A stretch of 37,159 nucleotides of DNA, taken from IMG/VR virus record IMGVR_UViG_3300025168_000247, positions 1-37,159 of that record. One strand, given 5' to 3'. A model generated the notes under the pieces. The model had not been told where the DNA came from. It saw only the letters and a list, made by a program, of their open reading frames with translations, and did no database searches. How positions within the stretch are numbered: position 1 is the stretch's first letter; each line of letters begins with the position of its first letter. Both the position numbers and the translations under genes were made by a program. This document shows positions 26,609 to 33,323 of this stretch, piece after piece. The DNA is from a virus.

Positions 26609-28570
26609 ATGTGTGAAAACCTTCCTTCGTTATATCAGTCGTTCATTCATCTATCACGGTACTCTCGTTGGCTTCCTGAAAAGGCTCGACGAGAAACATG
26701 GTCAGAAACAGTAACTCGATACTTTGATTTCTTTGAGGAGCATCTCAAGGAGTATCATAATTATATCGTACCAAAGAAAGAAAGAGAAGAACTGGAAAAA
26801 GCGGTTCTTAGTCTAGAAATTATGCCTTCTATGAGAGCACTCATGACGGCCGGTGATGCCCTCAAGAGGGATAATATCGCAGGGTACAATTGTTCCTTTG
26901 TAAGTGCAGGGAGAGTTCGTTCCTTTGATGAAATTCTATATGTGTTGATGTGTGGTACTGGAGTTGGGTTCAGTGTCGAGCGGGACTTCCTAAAGAAGTT
27001 GCCTACTATTGCAGAGGAGTTTGAGGACAGTGATACAACTATTGTTGTTCAGGATAGTAAGATGGGTTGGGCTAAAGCCTACAAGGAACTTACCTCCTTG
27101 CTTATTGGAGGTCAGATTCCCAAGTGGGATCTCTCGAAGATTCGACCTGCCGGAGCGAAACTCAAAACTTTCGGTGGTAGAGCTTCGGGGCCAAAACCAC
27201 TGGACGATCTTTTCCGATTCACAGTGGAAACCTATCAGAAAGCTAATGGAAGAAAACTCACATCCATCGAATGTCACGATATCGTCTGTAAAATTGCTGA
27301 GATTGTCGTTGTTGGGGGAGTACGTAGAAGTGCCCTTATCTCACTCTCTTCCCTTACCGATGAGCGGATGCGAGATGCGAAGCACGGCCAGTGGTGGATT
27401 TCCGACCCACAAAGAGCACTATCGAATAACTCAGTAGCCTATCGTGAGCAGCCAGAAATTGGTACGTTCATGGAAGAGTGGGTGTCTCTATACAAGAGTA
27501 AGTCTGGTGAACGTGGCATCTTCAATCGTGATGCTGCACAGAAGCAGATTGAAAGAGCAAATGAACATCGACAGGGTATGGGAGAAGAGTATCGTCTTCG
27601 TGAGTCTGATCATGAGTTTGGCACGAATCCATGCAGTGAAATTATCCTTCGGGATAAGGAGTTCTGTAATCTCACAGAGATCGTAGTCCGTGGTGATGAT
27701 ACCGCAGAGTCTCTAGAGAGAAAGGTTAGACTTGCCACTGTTCTTGGTACATGGCAATCTACTCTCACCAACTTTAAGTACCTTTCAAGTGAGTGGGAAC
27801 GTAACTGCGAAGATGAACGACTTCTCGGTGTATCAATGACTGGTATCATGGACTGCAAGCTCACTAACGGTAAGTCTAAGGGACTAGAAGACCTTCTGAC
27901 GCATCTCAAGACTACTGCTATCAAGGAGAACAAGAAATCCGCGAAGAGCATTGGAATCAATGAATCTGTTGCTATTACTTGCGTGAAACCCAGTGGAACC
28001 GTATCTCAGCTTGTAGACGCAGCATCGGGGATCCACGCTCGTCACAACCCATACTACGTCCGTACAGTACGCGCTGATGTCAAGGATCCTCTGTGTATCT
28101 TTATGGATAATGAGGGGTTCCCATGTGAGCCAGATGTCATGAAGCCAGAGCACACCATGGTATTCTCATTCCCGATGAAGACACCGAAGAATGCTGTGTT
28201 CCGCACAGACATGACAGCAATTGAACAACTTGAACTTTGGTTGATTTATCAAAGATATTGGTGTGAACACAAGCCATCTATTACTGTTTCTGTGAAGGAA
28301 GAAGAGTGGATGGGTGTGGGAGCATGGGTCTGGGAACATTTTGACGAGGTATCTGGAGTTTCATTCCTACCTTTCTCAGACCATACATATAGACAAGCTC
28401 CTTATCAGGATTGCACTGTTGAGGAATATAAAGAACTTTTATCATCCATGCCACAGGAAGTGGACTGGAGTAAACTAGGAGAGTACGAACAGGAAGATAA
28501 TACGGCAGGAACGCAGACGTTTGCCTGTTCTGGAAATTCATGCGAAGTAGTTGACTTAACAACAACTTGA
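26609..28570 (+). CDS. nrdJ: Class II (adenosylcobalamin-dependent) ribonucleotide reductase, monomeric RTPR type
   Basis: Reduces ribonucleotides to deoxyribonucleotides using a B12-generated thiyl radical, so no oxygen or small subunit is needed. 653 aa. Visible residues: C95 in GYNCSFV and C353 in FCNL, the likely active-site disulfide pair; NPCSEI with C342 (thiyl) and E344; FGGRASGP at 188-194; and a C-terminal C640-x4-C645 pair (ACSGNSCEV) that would re-reduce the active site. These match the Lactobacillus-type monomeric enzyme, which is somewhat longer (~740 aa). Substrate level (di- or triphosphate) is inferred as triphosphate. No nrdA/nrdB or thioredoxin gene is visible. The ATG at 26609 has GGAG 10 bases upstream. 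A B12-using or B12-scavenging host is implied. Confidence 0.92.
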   Translation: MCENLPSLYQSFIHLSRYSRWLPEKARRETWSETVTRYFDFFEEHLKEYHNYIVPKKEREELEKAVLSLEIMPSMRALMTAGDALKRDNIAGYNCSFVSAGRVRSFDEILYVLMCGTGVGFSVERDFLKKLPTIAEEFEDSDTTIVVQDSKMGWAKAYKELTSLLIGGQIPKWDLSKIRPAGAKLKTFGGRASGPKPLDDLFRFTVETYQKANGRKLTSIECHDIVCKIAEIVVVGGVRRSALISLSSLTDERMRDAKHGQWWISDPQRALSNNSVAYREQPEIGTFMEEWVSLYKSKSGERGIFNRDAAQKQIERANEHRQGMGEEYRLRESDHEFGTNPCSEIILRDKEFCNLTEIVVRGDDTAESLERKVRLATVLGTWQSTLTNFKYLSSEWERNCEDERLLGVSMTGIMDCKLTNGKSKGLEDLLTHLKTTAIKENKKSAKSIGINESVAITCVKPSGTVSQLVDAASGIHARHNPYYVRTVRADVKDPLCIFMDNEGFPCEPDVMKPEHTMVFSFPMKTPKNAVFRTDMTAIEQLELWLIYQRYWCEHKPSITVSVKEEEWMGVGAWVWEHFDEVSGVSFLPFSDHTYRQAPYQDCTVEEYKELLSSMPQEVDWSKLGEYEQEDNTAGTQTFACSGNSCEVVDLTTT

Positions 28571-28579
28571 TACTATAAT
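28551..28579 (+). promoter_or_regulatory. Strong sigma70-like promoter of the porin cassette
   Basis: TTGACT at 28551-28556 and a perfect TATAAT at 28574-28579 with a 17-base spacer, the best bacterial-type promoter in the window. The -35 lies inside the last codons of nrdJ. Transcription would start near 28586, leaving a ~66-base leader with a hairpin before the small membrane peptide gene. Host-type transcription independent of phage late factors is implied. Confidence 0.75.
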
Positions 28580-28599
28580 AGAACTTTTATTAATCCAGC

Positions 28600-28625
28600 G
28601 TATTCGACGGGAAATGTCGTAATAC
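28600..28625 (+). promoter_or_regulatory. 5'-leader hairpin of the porin cassette
   Basis: GTATTCGAC (28600-28608) pairs with GTCG.AATAC (28616-28625) over 9 base pairs with one bulged T at 28620 and a 7-base loop (GGGAAAT). It lies between the predicted start (~28586) and the AAGGAG ribosome site at ~28641, and has no T-run, so it is not a terminator. It could stabilise the mRNA or regulate it; function is unknown. Confidence 0.4.
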
Positions 28626-28651
28626 ATATACTCTAACACAAGGAGAAACCT

Positions 28652-28846
28652 ATGAGTAAAACTACTGGAGAATGTCCCGCCGCAGGTTGCGGTAAAGATT
28701 TTGTACAGAGCTGGCTTGGAAAGGTCGGAATTACCCGATCCCTTCTCGTCAGTCTCGCCCTTGTCCCATTCGCATGGGATGGTGTCCTTTGGTTCCGCGA
28801 TGCAGTCGCAACCATCTGGGACTCAGTAACTACTTGGGGTGGCTGA
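28652..28846 (+). CDS. Small membrane peptide upstream of the porin
   Basis: 64 aa. It has a Cys-containing head (ECPAAGCGKDF), then a hydrophobic segment at about 28-50 (TRSLLVSLALVPFAWDGVLWF), a probable single membrane span or membrane-associated helix, and a short polar tail. A strong ribosome site (AAGGAG) lies upstream. It shares promoter and transcript with the porin gene, which starts 22 bases after its stop. C8 and C13 (C-x4-C) could bind metal or form a disulfide. It is not recognised. Possible roles, all inference: superinfection-exclusion peptide, inner-membrane partner of the porin, or holin-like. Confidence 0.65.
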   Translation: MSKTTGECPAAGCGKDFVQSWLGKVGITRSLLVSLALVPFAWDGVLWFRDAVATIWDSVTTWGG

Positions 28847-28868
28847 TAGCCATTAAAGGAGAATCACT

Positions 28869-29897
28869 ATGATTAATATTGCAACAATTCTTCTTTCTGC
28901 ACCACTAATGACTTCTGGTGCAGCCGAAAGCGTGACCGCCTATGATCTTATCATGGCTGTTCGCGAAGACTCCGCTTCTCACATGAGCCTTAAGGGTGAT
29001 GACAGTCCCGTTACTGTTGACGTTTCTGGTTTCCTCCAGTTCCGTTACATGTACAACGACGGTGGCTCTGATTCAGTTACTCGTGGCTTTGACGTTGAGC
29101 GCGCCCGAATCCAGTTCTCGGGTAAGGTCTATGACTTTGACTACGCAGTTAGTGGTCAGTGGAGTGATACCGAGTTCGTACTCAAGGATGCTTTCCTGAG
29201 TGGTAACTTCGGTGGATTTGATGTAAAGGCAGGACAGTTCGTAACCAAGTTCTTTGATGGTTATGTTTCTGATCCAACCACCCTCATTGATGGTGAATAC
29301 ACCATCACTGCCCTCACCTTTGGTCAGGGTTGGTCGCAGGGTGTTGAAGTTTCTCGGAGCTTCGATGCATTCAACCTTTACGCTTCATACAATGATGGTT
29401 TTAATACCGATAACAGCACCTATGGTGATAATGATTATGGTTTCAGTGCTCGTCTCGAATACGATGCATTTGAAAACTTCACCCTCGGTGGTGCCTATGC
29501 GTACCAGAACACCGTCGCTGAAAACTACAGCAGTTATACGGTTGATGCTGGTGCCAAGTTCGGTGCTTTTGATGTAAATGCTGCTCTCGTTGGAGCAGAG
29601 TGGAATGATAGCTGGAACAACTACTCCGCAGTAGGAACTGCCAGCTACAATCTTGATGATGAATTTCAGGTTTTTGGTCAGTACGAATATGGTGTTCTTG
29701 AGAACAGCGCGACTGATCTGAGTGTTGGTACTGTTGGTGTCAACTACATCTTCAATGACAATGTTCGTTGGACTAACTCTGTGGGTTATTCCTTCAACGG
29801 TATTGATGGTGGTTACAACCTCTATGACACTGGGTGGGCAGCCACCAATGAGAGTGGACAGTACCTCATCCGTAGTATGATTCAGATTACCTTCTGA
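28869..29897 (+). CDS. Outer-membrane porin (phosphate-porin/OprP-like), phage-encoded
   Basis: 342 aa. The N-terminus has a hydrophobic signal-like segment (about 1-19, cleavage plausible near SGAA|ES), unusual in lacking a Lys/Arg. A short region follows, then alternating amphipathic beta strands throughout: VDVSGFLQFRYMY (50-62), GFDVERARIQFSGKV (73-87), FDYAVSGQWSD, GFDVKAGQFVTKFF, and GWSQGVEVSRSFDAFNLYASYNDGF. It ends in Phe (SMIQITF), the outer-membrane beta-signal. The 'FLQFRY...GF.V.RAR..FSGKV' pattern is that of porins common in Planctomycetota/Phycisphaerae and of OprO/OprP-type porins. The barrel is complete and has no frameshift. AAAGGAG precedes the ATG. Codons end in C more often (ttc, aac, gac) than in neighbouring phage genes, suggesting acquisition from a host. 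Confidence 0.85.
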   Translation: MINIATILLSAPLMTSGAAESVTAYDLIMAVREDSASHMSLKGDDSPVTVDVSGFLQFRYMYNDGGSDSVTRGFDVERARIQFSGKVYDFDYAVSGQWSDTEFVLKDAFLSGNFGGFDVKAGQFVTKFFDGYVSDPTTLIDGEYTITALTFGQGWSQGVEVSRSFDAFNLYASYNDGFNTDNSTYGDNDYGFSARLEYDAFENFTLGGAYAYQNTVAENYSSYTVDAGAKFGAFDVNAALVGAEWNDSWNNYSAVGTASYNLDDEFQVFGQYEYGVLENSATDLSVGTVGVNYIFNDNVRWTNSVGYSFNGIDGGYNLYDTGWAATNESGQYLIRSMIQITF

Positions 29898-29908
29898 ATA
29901 GATACTAG

Positions 29909-29953
29909 TACTCATTTAATATAAGAGACTGCTGGATCACTTTCGAATGAGTA
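29909..29953 (+). other. Stem-loop presenting a 16S-3'-end-like sequence after the porin
   Basis: TACTCATT (29909-29916) pairs perfectly with AATGAGTA (29946-29953), an 8-bp stem with a 29-base loop. The loop contains ACTGCTGGATCAC (29928-29940), shared with 37115-37127, and 10 bases of it (GCTGGATCAC) match the 16S rRNA 3' end. It sits directly before the terminator, so it would be in the porin mRNA 3' end. Function is unknown. Confidence 0.4.
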
Positions 29954-29956
29954 TAG

Positions 29957-29981
29957 CCCCCGCCGCAAGGCGGGGGTTTTC
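29957..29981 (+). terminator. Strong intrinsic terminator after the porin gene
   Basis: CCCCCGCC (29957-29964), loop GCAA, GGCGGGGG (29969-29976), then TTTT (29977-29980). The perfect 8-bp GC stem and T-run mark a rho-independent terminator reading plus-strand. It closes the transcript started at ~28586 and isolates the porin cassette from the resolvase gene. Confidence 0.9.
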
Positions 29982-30001
29982 TATTACTCACTATATACTG
30001 T

Positions 30002-30568
30002 ATGGTTATAGCAGGTATAGATTATTCATTATGTGGTCCAGCAATATGTGTTTGGAAAGGAGAGGCGACAACTCCATTCGAATTCAAACACTGTAAATTT
30101 TATTATCTTACAGACACAAAGAAATATGCTAATACGTTTCTTAAAAATATACATGGTAGTAATTTTGACGAGTATAATCATGAGTGTGAACGATATGATA
30201 CAATCTCATCATGGGCAGTAGATGTTTGTTATGGGTGCGAAGAAGTTGCCTTGGAGGGGTATGCATACGGAGCAAAGGGACGAGTGTTCCATATCGCAGA
30301 GAACACGGGAATACTTAAGTACAAGTTTTTCCAAGCATCAATTCCAGTTGATGTTATTACTCCATCAGAAATTAAGAAGAAGGCAACAGGAAGTGGGAAT
30401 GCAAGTAAGCACGATATGCATTTAGCTTTCACAAAAGAGACAGGGTACAATCTTCTTGCCGCAATAACACCAGACAAAAAGGAAGTGTCGAATCCAGTGT
30501 CCGATATCATTGATTCGTATTATGTTTGTAAGAGATTATGGCAAAAAATTTGGATCGAGCGAGTCTAG
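30002..30568 (+). CDS. RuvC-like Holliday junction resolvase (RNase H fold)
   Basis: 188 aa. It has the RNase H/RuvC fold acidic residues: D7 in GIDYSL, E85 in VALEGYAYG, and D168/D171 in VSDIIDSYYV. The basic segment PSEIKKKATGSGNASKHDM (about 121-139) matches the 'vKk..tG.G.a.K' region of phage RuvC-like resolvases. It probably cuts branched DNA made by UvsX-driven recombination before packaging. The opening GIDYSL.GPA resembles RuvC-domain proteins of marine T4-like phages as I recall them. It starts 20 bases after the porin terminator; TATACT at 29994-29999 is too close to the ATG to be a convincing -10 box. It ends tail-to-tail with the minus-strand lipoprotein gene, with a 10-base gap. 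Confidence 0.85.
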   Translation: MVIAGIDYSLCGPAICVWKGEATTPFEFKHCKFYYLTDTKKYANTFLKNIHGSNFDEYNHECERYDTISSWAVDVCYGCEEVALEGYAYGAKGRVFHIAENTGILKYKFFQASIPVDVITPSEIKKKATGSGNASKHDMHLAFTKETGYNLLAAITPDKKEVSNPVSDIIDSYYVCKRLWQKIWIERV

Positions 30569-30578
30569 TAGCACCAAA

Positions 30579-30791
30579 TTATTTTTTATAGTTCCATACC
30601 TTGATCGAAACCAAAGTTAGTACAGCAACCAGTATAAAATACCATGGAATCCATGTTCTGGTTGCAGAATCTAAAGCTATTGCAATATTAGATTCAGAAC
30701 CGGTCTCTACACCCGGTTTTGCATTATTAAATACTTTACTCGTTTCGCATCCGCCCATAATGAGCAATAACAGGGGGTATATGTACTTCAT
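30579..30791 (-). CDS. Small lipoprotein with a C-terminal membrane span
   Basis: 70 aa. A type II signal peptide (MKYIYPLLLLIMGGC) places the lipid-modified Cys at residue 15 (IMGGC is close to the lipobox consensus). A polar middle follows, then a second hydrophobic segment at about 48-64 (WIPWYFILVAVLTLVSI) and a KVWNYKK tail. It overlaps the three-TM gene by ATGA, so the two are translationally coupled. The pairing of a lipoprotein with a holin-like protein suggests lysis (spanin-like) or an envelope-associated function, by context only. It is the last gene of the minus-strand operon. Confidence 0.65.
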   Translation of the reverse strand: MKYIYPLLLLIMGGCETSKVFNNAKPGVETGSESNIAIALDSATRTWIPWYFILVAVLTLVSIKVWNYKK

Positions 30792-31237
30792 GCTTTGTTC
30801 GCTGCTACAGCGTTCCCAAAATAGAACCCGACAATGCTGATTAGAATCTGTCTGTTCTCTTTAATGAGCAGATATCCATCAATTGGTTCAATTGTTGTTG
30901 TTGTGAAGGTTCCTGCGAGTCCGAAGATGTCCCACCATTGTCTTCTGGTCTCTTCGATTTCAATTACTGTTGGTATCTGGAAGAAGGGTAGTATGAAGGG
31001 GGCAAGTATGGTTCCAAATAGGATTGCCAGTACTATGCCCCTTCGTACCCATTTACCTGCTGTTATGGAAACTCTCTCGACAGCCGCATTTTGGTTATCA
31101 TTTGTAGCTTTATTAGCTTCCATGATACGGTTGAATATTTCTGTTTGTTCTTTGCGTCTTTCCGCATTTGAGCGAAACAGAAATCCAACGAGACTACTAC
31201 CAATCAATGATATAAATTCGACTGTCAAGAATTCCAT
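30788..31237 (-). CDS. Three-TM membrane protein, holin-like
   Basis: 149 aa with hydrophobic segments at about 7-21 (EFISLIGSSLVGFLF), 66-86 (RGIVLAILFGTILAPFILPF) and 131-146 (ILISIVGFYFGNAVAA). A charged helical stretch (SNAERRKEQTEIFNRIMEAN) lies between the first two. Size and topology fit three-TM phage holins; the 'FYFG' ending is, as I recall, frequent in such proteins of marine phages. No lysozyme or endolysin gene was recognised in the window, so lysis function is inferred from topology and from the neighbouring lipoprotein. It starts 10 bases after the dockerin-like gene stop, without a clear ribosome site. Confidence 0.6.
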   Translation of the reverse strand: MEFLTVEFISLIGSSLVGFLFRSNAERRKEQTEIFNRIMEANKATNDNQNAAVERVSITAGKWVRRGIVLAILFGTILAPFILPFFQIPTVIEIEETRRQWWDIFGLAGTFTTTTIEPIDGYLLIKENRQILISIVGFYFGNAVAANKA

Positions 31238-31247
31238 TAGTTATTAC

Positions 31248-31643
31248 TTACGCTTTTCTCTTCTTTAAAATAGACTGAATGGCACTTGTATCAGGTGAGA
31301 TTGGAGTAGCAGCGGCGGTCTCGACAGGATTCGCATCGCCACCCATTCGACTAAGGAATGTTGTGAGGTCGGTGCCGTCAACGATACCGTCACCATTGAA
31401 ATCGTATTCAGCATTATCAGATCCCCATGCAGCAAGGAAGTCATTTAGTGCATCTTGATCAGCACCGGCAGATGGGCTTGCTCCGGCTGATGAGTTTGTG
31501 ACTGGATCACCAGCACCAACTTGTTTGTTGCCGATACCACGATCTGATTTAATACCAGCGGTACTAATCATTGCTGCTTCTTCTGCTAAGTATGATAAAA
31601 AGCTCTTGACTGATTCTAGAGCTAAGTTTTCGGAAAGATTCAT
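31248..31643 (-). CDS. Late protein with a dockerin-like calcium loop
   Basis: 131 aa. The N-terminal helix (NLALESVKSFLSYLAEEAAM) is followed by a Gly/Ser/Ala linker. A dockerin-type unit at about 64-102 (DALNDFLAAWGSDNAEYDFN, then GDGIVDGTDLTTFLSRMG) comes next, then a Pro/Thr linker and a basic tail (KKRKA). The calcium-loop residues D81, N83, D85, D89 and D92 fit the EF-hand-like dockerin loop. Only one loop is present, whereas cellulosomal dockerins have two. The 'FLAAWGS...DFNGDGIVDG.DL..FL..MG' form is the one frequent in Planctomycetota secreted proteins. AGGAGA precedes the ATG. An AATAAATA box ~70 bases upstream (31717-31710) is one mismatch from a late promoter. Probably a virion or late morphogenesis protein. 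Confidence 0.7.
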   Translation of the reverse strand: MNLSENLALESVKSFLSYLAEEAAMISTAGIKSDRGIGNKQVGAGDPVTNSSAGASPSAGADQDALNDFLAAWGSDNAEYDFNGDGIVDGTDLTTFLSRMGGDANPVETAAATPISPDTSAIQSILKKRKA

Positions 31644-31653
31644 CTGGGTTCTC

Positions 31654-32352
31654 CTAGTGTAATTTTGATTTAAAATACTTCAGCATGGAAGTATTTCGTT
31701 GTGTGTTAGTATTTATTGATTCAGTATCTTCGTTGTCCCGGTTTGGGAAAAAGGCGCCCATTTCAATTCCAGTTAGATTGTTTGATCTTGATGCAGAACC
31801 AACAGCATTTGATGTTCTGTATACATCTCGTGGACTTGTGATTATAGCACCAACGTCTATGTTAGCCTGTGGAAATCTTTTTGCTGCTGATGCCAGATTT
31901 CGTGTAACACGAGAAAGGTTTGGGGTACTAACTTCCAAACCATTGATGCCCTTTGCTAACTTATTCGCTTTGGGTAGGATTACCTTTCCCGGTGGGAGAT
32001 TGTCAGCAAGTTTATCATTGATACCTGCAATGGGAGCCTTTCCACCAGATACATTTGTACTTAATGATGTTCCGCCTTTTGGAGTTGCTGCTGCTGCTTC
32101 TTTTAGTACAGTTCCTGGCATTGTTTTCTTCATCAAGATTGATACGAGTTTCGATATTCTATCTTCATCTTTTTTGTTTGCTTTTTGTCGCTTACCTAAA
32201 CACGAACCAGAGTTCTGAACCACAGGAGCAGGGCATCCAAGCAGACCCGGCATTCCTGCTATATTTCCGGGTTCTCCGATTTGTCCTGTTTGGAAATTGC
32301 CTCCCATTACGTTTGCAATTTGCTCTAAAATTTGGTTGGTGGTTGTGTTCAT
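31654..32352 (-). CDS. Hypothetical late protein, low-complexity
   Basis: 232 aa. The N-terminus (NQILEQIANVMGGNF) is helical. A Gly/Pro-rich segment with C40 and C50 follows, then basic stretches (KRQKANKKDEDRISKLVSIL) and Ala/Ser/Lys-rich, probably disordered sequence. It ends with the basic TSMLKYFKSKLH. The ATG overlaps the stop of the previous gene (ATGA at 32352-32349), so it is translated as part of the operon. No family is recognised. Late operon position and composition are compatible with a scaffold-like or internal virion protein; this is inference. Confidence 0.6.
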   Translation of the reverse strand: MNTTTNQILEQIANVMGGNFQTGQIGEPGNIAGMPGLLGCPAPVVQNSGSCLGKRQKANKKDEDRISKLVSILMKKTMPGTVLKEAAAATPKGGTSLSTNVSGGKAPIAGINDKLADNLPPGKVILPKANKLAKGINGLEVSTPNLSRVTRNLASAAKRFPQANIDVGAIITSPRDVYRTSNAVGSASRSNNLTGIEMGAFFPNRDNEDTESINTNTQRNTSMLKYFKSKLH

Positions 32353-32726
32353 AAGTCTTTTAGTTCGTGCGTTATTCTATGATCTAGTGCTATTTCTTCT
32401 AAATTTAGTTCTGGTAGTGTTGTTGGTAAGCAATTGAGGTATTCTAAAAATGATTTTATGTATCCGTAGTATTTTTCTTCGCTTTTATAAAACAGAATCC
32501 TTGATGTGCCCTCACTACCGAATACGTTTGTTAGGATTATTATATGATTAAGAATAAGTCTTAATTTTAATTCTCCCGTATTATCATATCGAAAAAATAG
32601 TCGTTTAATATACTTAACTCTGTTCAAATCCTCATAAAACTCCTCTTCACTTTCACATGAAGGATTGTCATAAATGCTAGAGGCATACAATATAAAATTA
32701 TCATCATTTAGGGGTATATTAAACAT
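32349..32726 (-). CDS. Conserved T4-like marine phage hypothetical protein
   Basis: 125 aa, helical and charged. The pattern 'NFILYA...YDNP.C.S.EEFYEDLNR.KYIKRLF', followed by TGELKLRLILNHIIILTNVFG, is one I recognise from widely shared small hypothetical proteins of marine T4-like phages (cyanophages, pelagiphages). No function is known to me. The conservation of the motif, together with gene order in a late operon, suggests a structural or morphogenesis role. The start at 32726 is preceded by a weak purine site (GGTGAT), and the stop overlaps the next start (ATGA). Confidence 0.75.
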   Translation of the reverse strand: MFNIPLNDDNFILYASSIYDNPSCESEEEFYEDLNRVKYIKRLFFRYDNTGELKLRLILNHIIILTNVFGSEGTSRILFYKSEEKYYGYIKSFLEYLNCLPTTLPELNLEEIALDHRITHELKDL

Positions 32727-32747
32727 ATCACCGTCACATTTTTTTAT

Positions 32748-33323
32748 TTAATCGTCATCTTCTGTTCCATCAGCACCCTGTTCTTTTTCGTCATCATCGA
32801 CTGGGTTGATTGCAATAACTGCAATGCCGGCTGGAGTAGTTTCTTCTAGTTTGGTATCTAATCTAGATACACCGTTCGATGTCTGTGTGACGTTGAGAAC
32901 TAGTTCAAATCCTTTACCGTCATTGTACTCTGAAATGCCATCGCTGTTATCAAACTGGTCAAATGGGGTGTCTAGTGATTTACCAAAAGCTCCACCAAAA
33001 CGAGTAATTGGGAAACGAGTTTCTCCCTCGTCATTGAATTTCGTGGTTGCATTATAATCAAAATCAAGACCTGCAATGTTTAGTTTTGCCCTAAGCATTC
33101 CAAGTGCAGCCCGGGGTTCAATGTATTCTTTACTAGAAAATGCATCTAGAAAAGCATTGATTCGGTTGAGCTGTGATTTTCTTTGAATATTATATACACC
33201 TTCATCACTTACCGCAGAGACTTCTCTGGGTGTTGCTGATGGAAATTGAACACCACCACCAATGCTGTGTTCTCCACTTTCGTAGAGTCCAATCTTAGTT
33301 GCTAATTCTTTGAAATTTTTCAT
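32748..33323 (-). CDS. Hypothetical late protein (191 aa)
   Basis: 191 aa. The N-terminus FKELATKIGLYESGEHSIGG resembles starts of virion-associated proteins in this operon. A helical region (QRKSQLNRINAFLDAFSSKE) and a beta-rich C-terminal part (FELVLNVTQTSNGVSRLDTK, then GIAVIAIN) follow, with a strongly acidic tail (DDDEKEQGADGTEDDD). The ATG overlaps the stop of the upstream gene (ATGA at 33323-33320), with AGGAGAGA just before it. It is not recognised. Position suggests a virion structural or assembly protein. Confidence 0.65.
   Translation of the reverse strand: MKNFKELATKIGLYESGEHSIGGGVQFPSATPREVSAVSDEGVYNIQRKSQLNRINAFLDAFSSKEYIEPRAALGMLRAKLNIAGLDFDYNATTKFNDEGETRFPITRFGGAFGKSLDTPFDQFDNSDGISEYNDGKGFELVLNVTQTSNGVSRLDTKLEETTPAGIAVIAINPVDDDEKEQGADGTEDDD

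Noticed and set aside
29994-29999. TATACT as the -10 box for the resolvase gene
   Set aside because: It is 2 bases before the ATG, so transcription would begin inside the gene, and the matching -35 region falls in the terminator stem.
30834-31268. Plus-strand 144-aa ORF opposite the holin-like gene
   Set aside because: Antisense to the three-TM gene, whose start, coupling and topology fit the operon. No independent support.
31685-32218. Plus-strand 177-aa ORF opposite the 232-aa late gene
   Set aside because: It runs antisense to a gene that is ATGA-coupled within a consistent minus-strand operon. It has no ribosome site or promoter, and its composition is that of a shadow frame.
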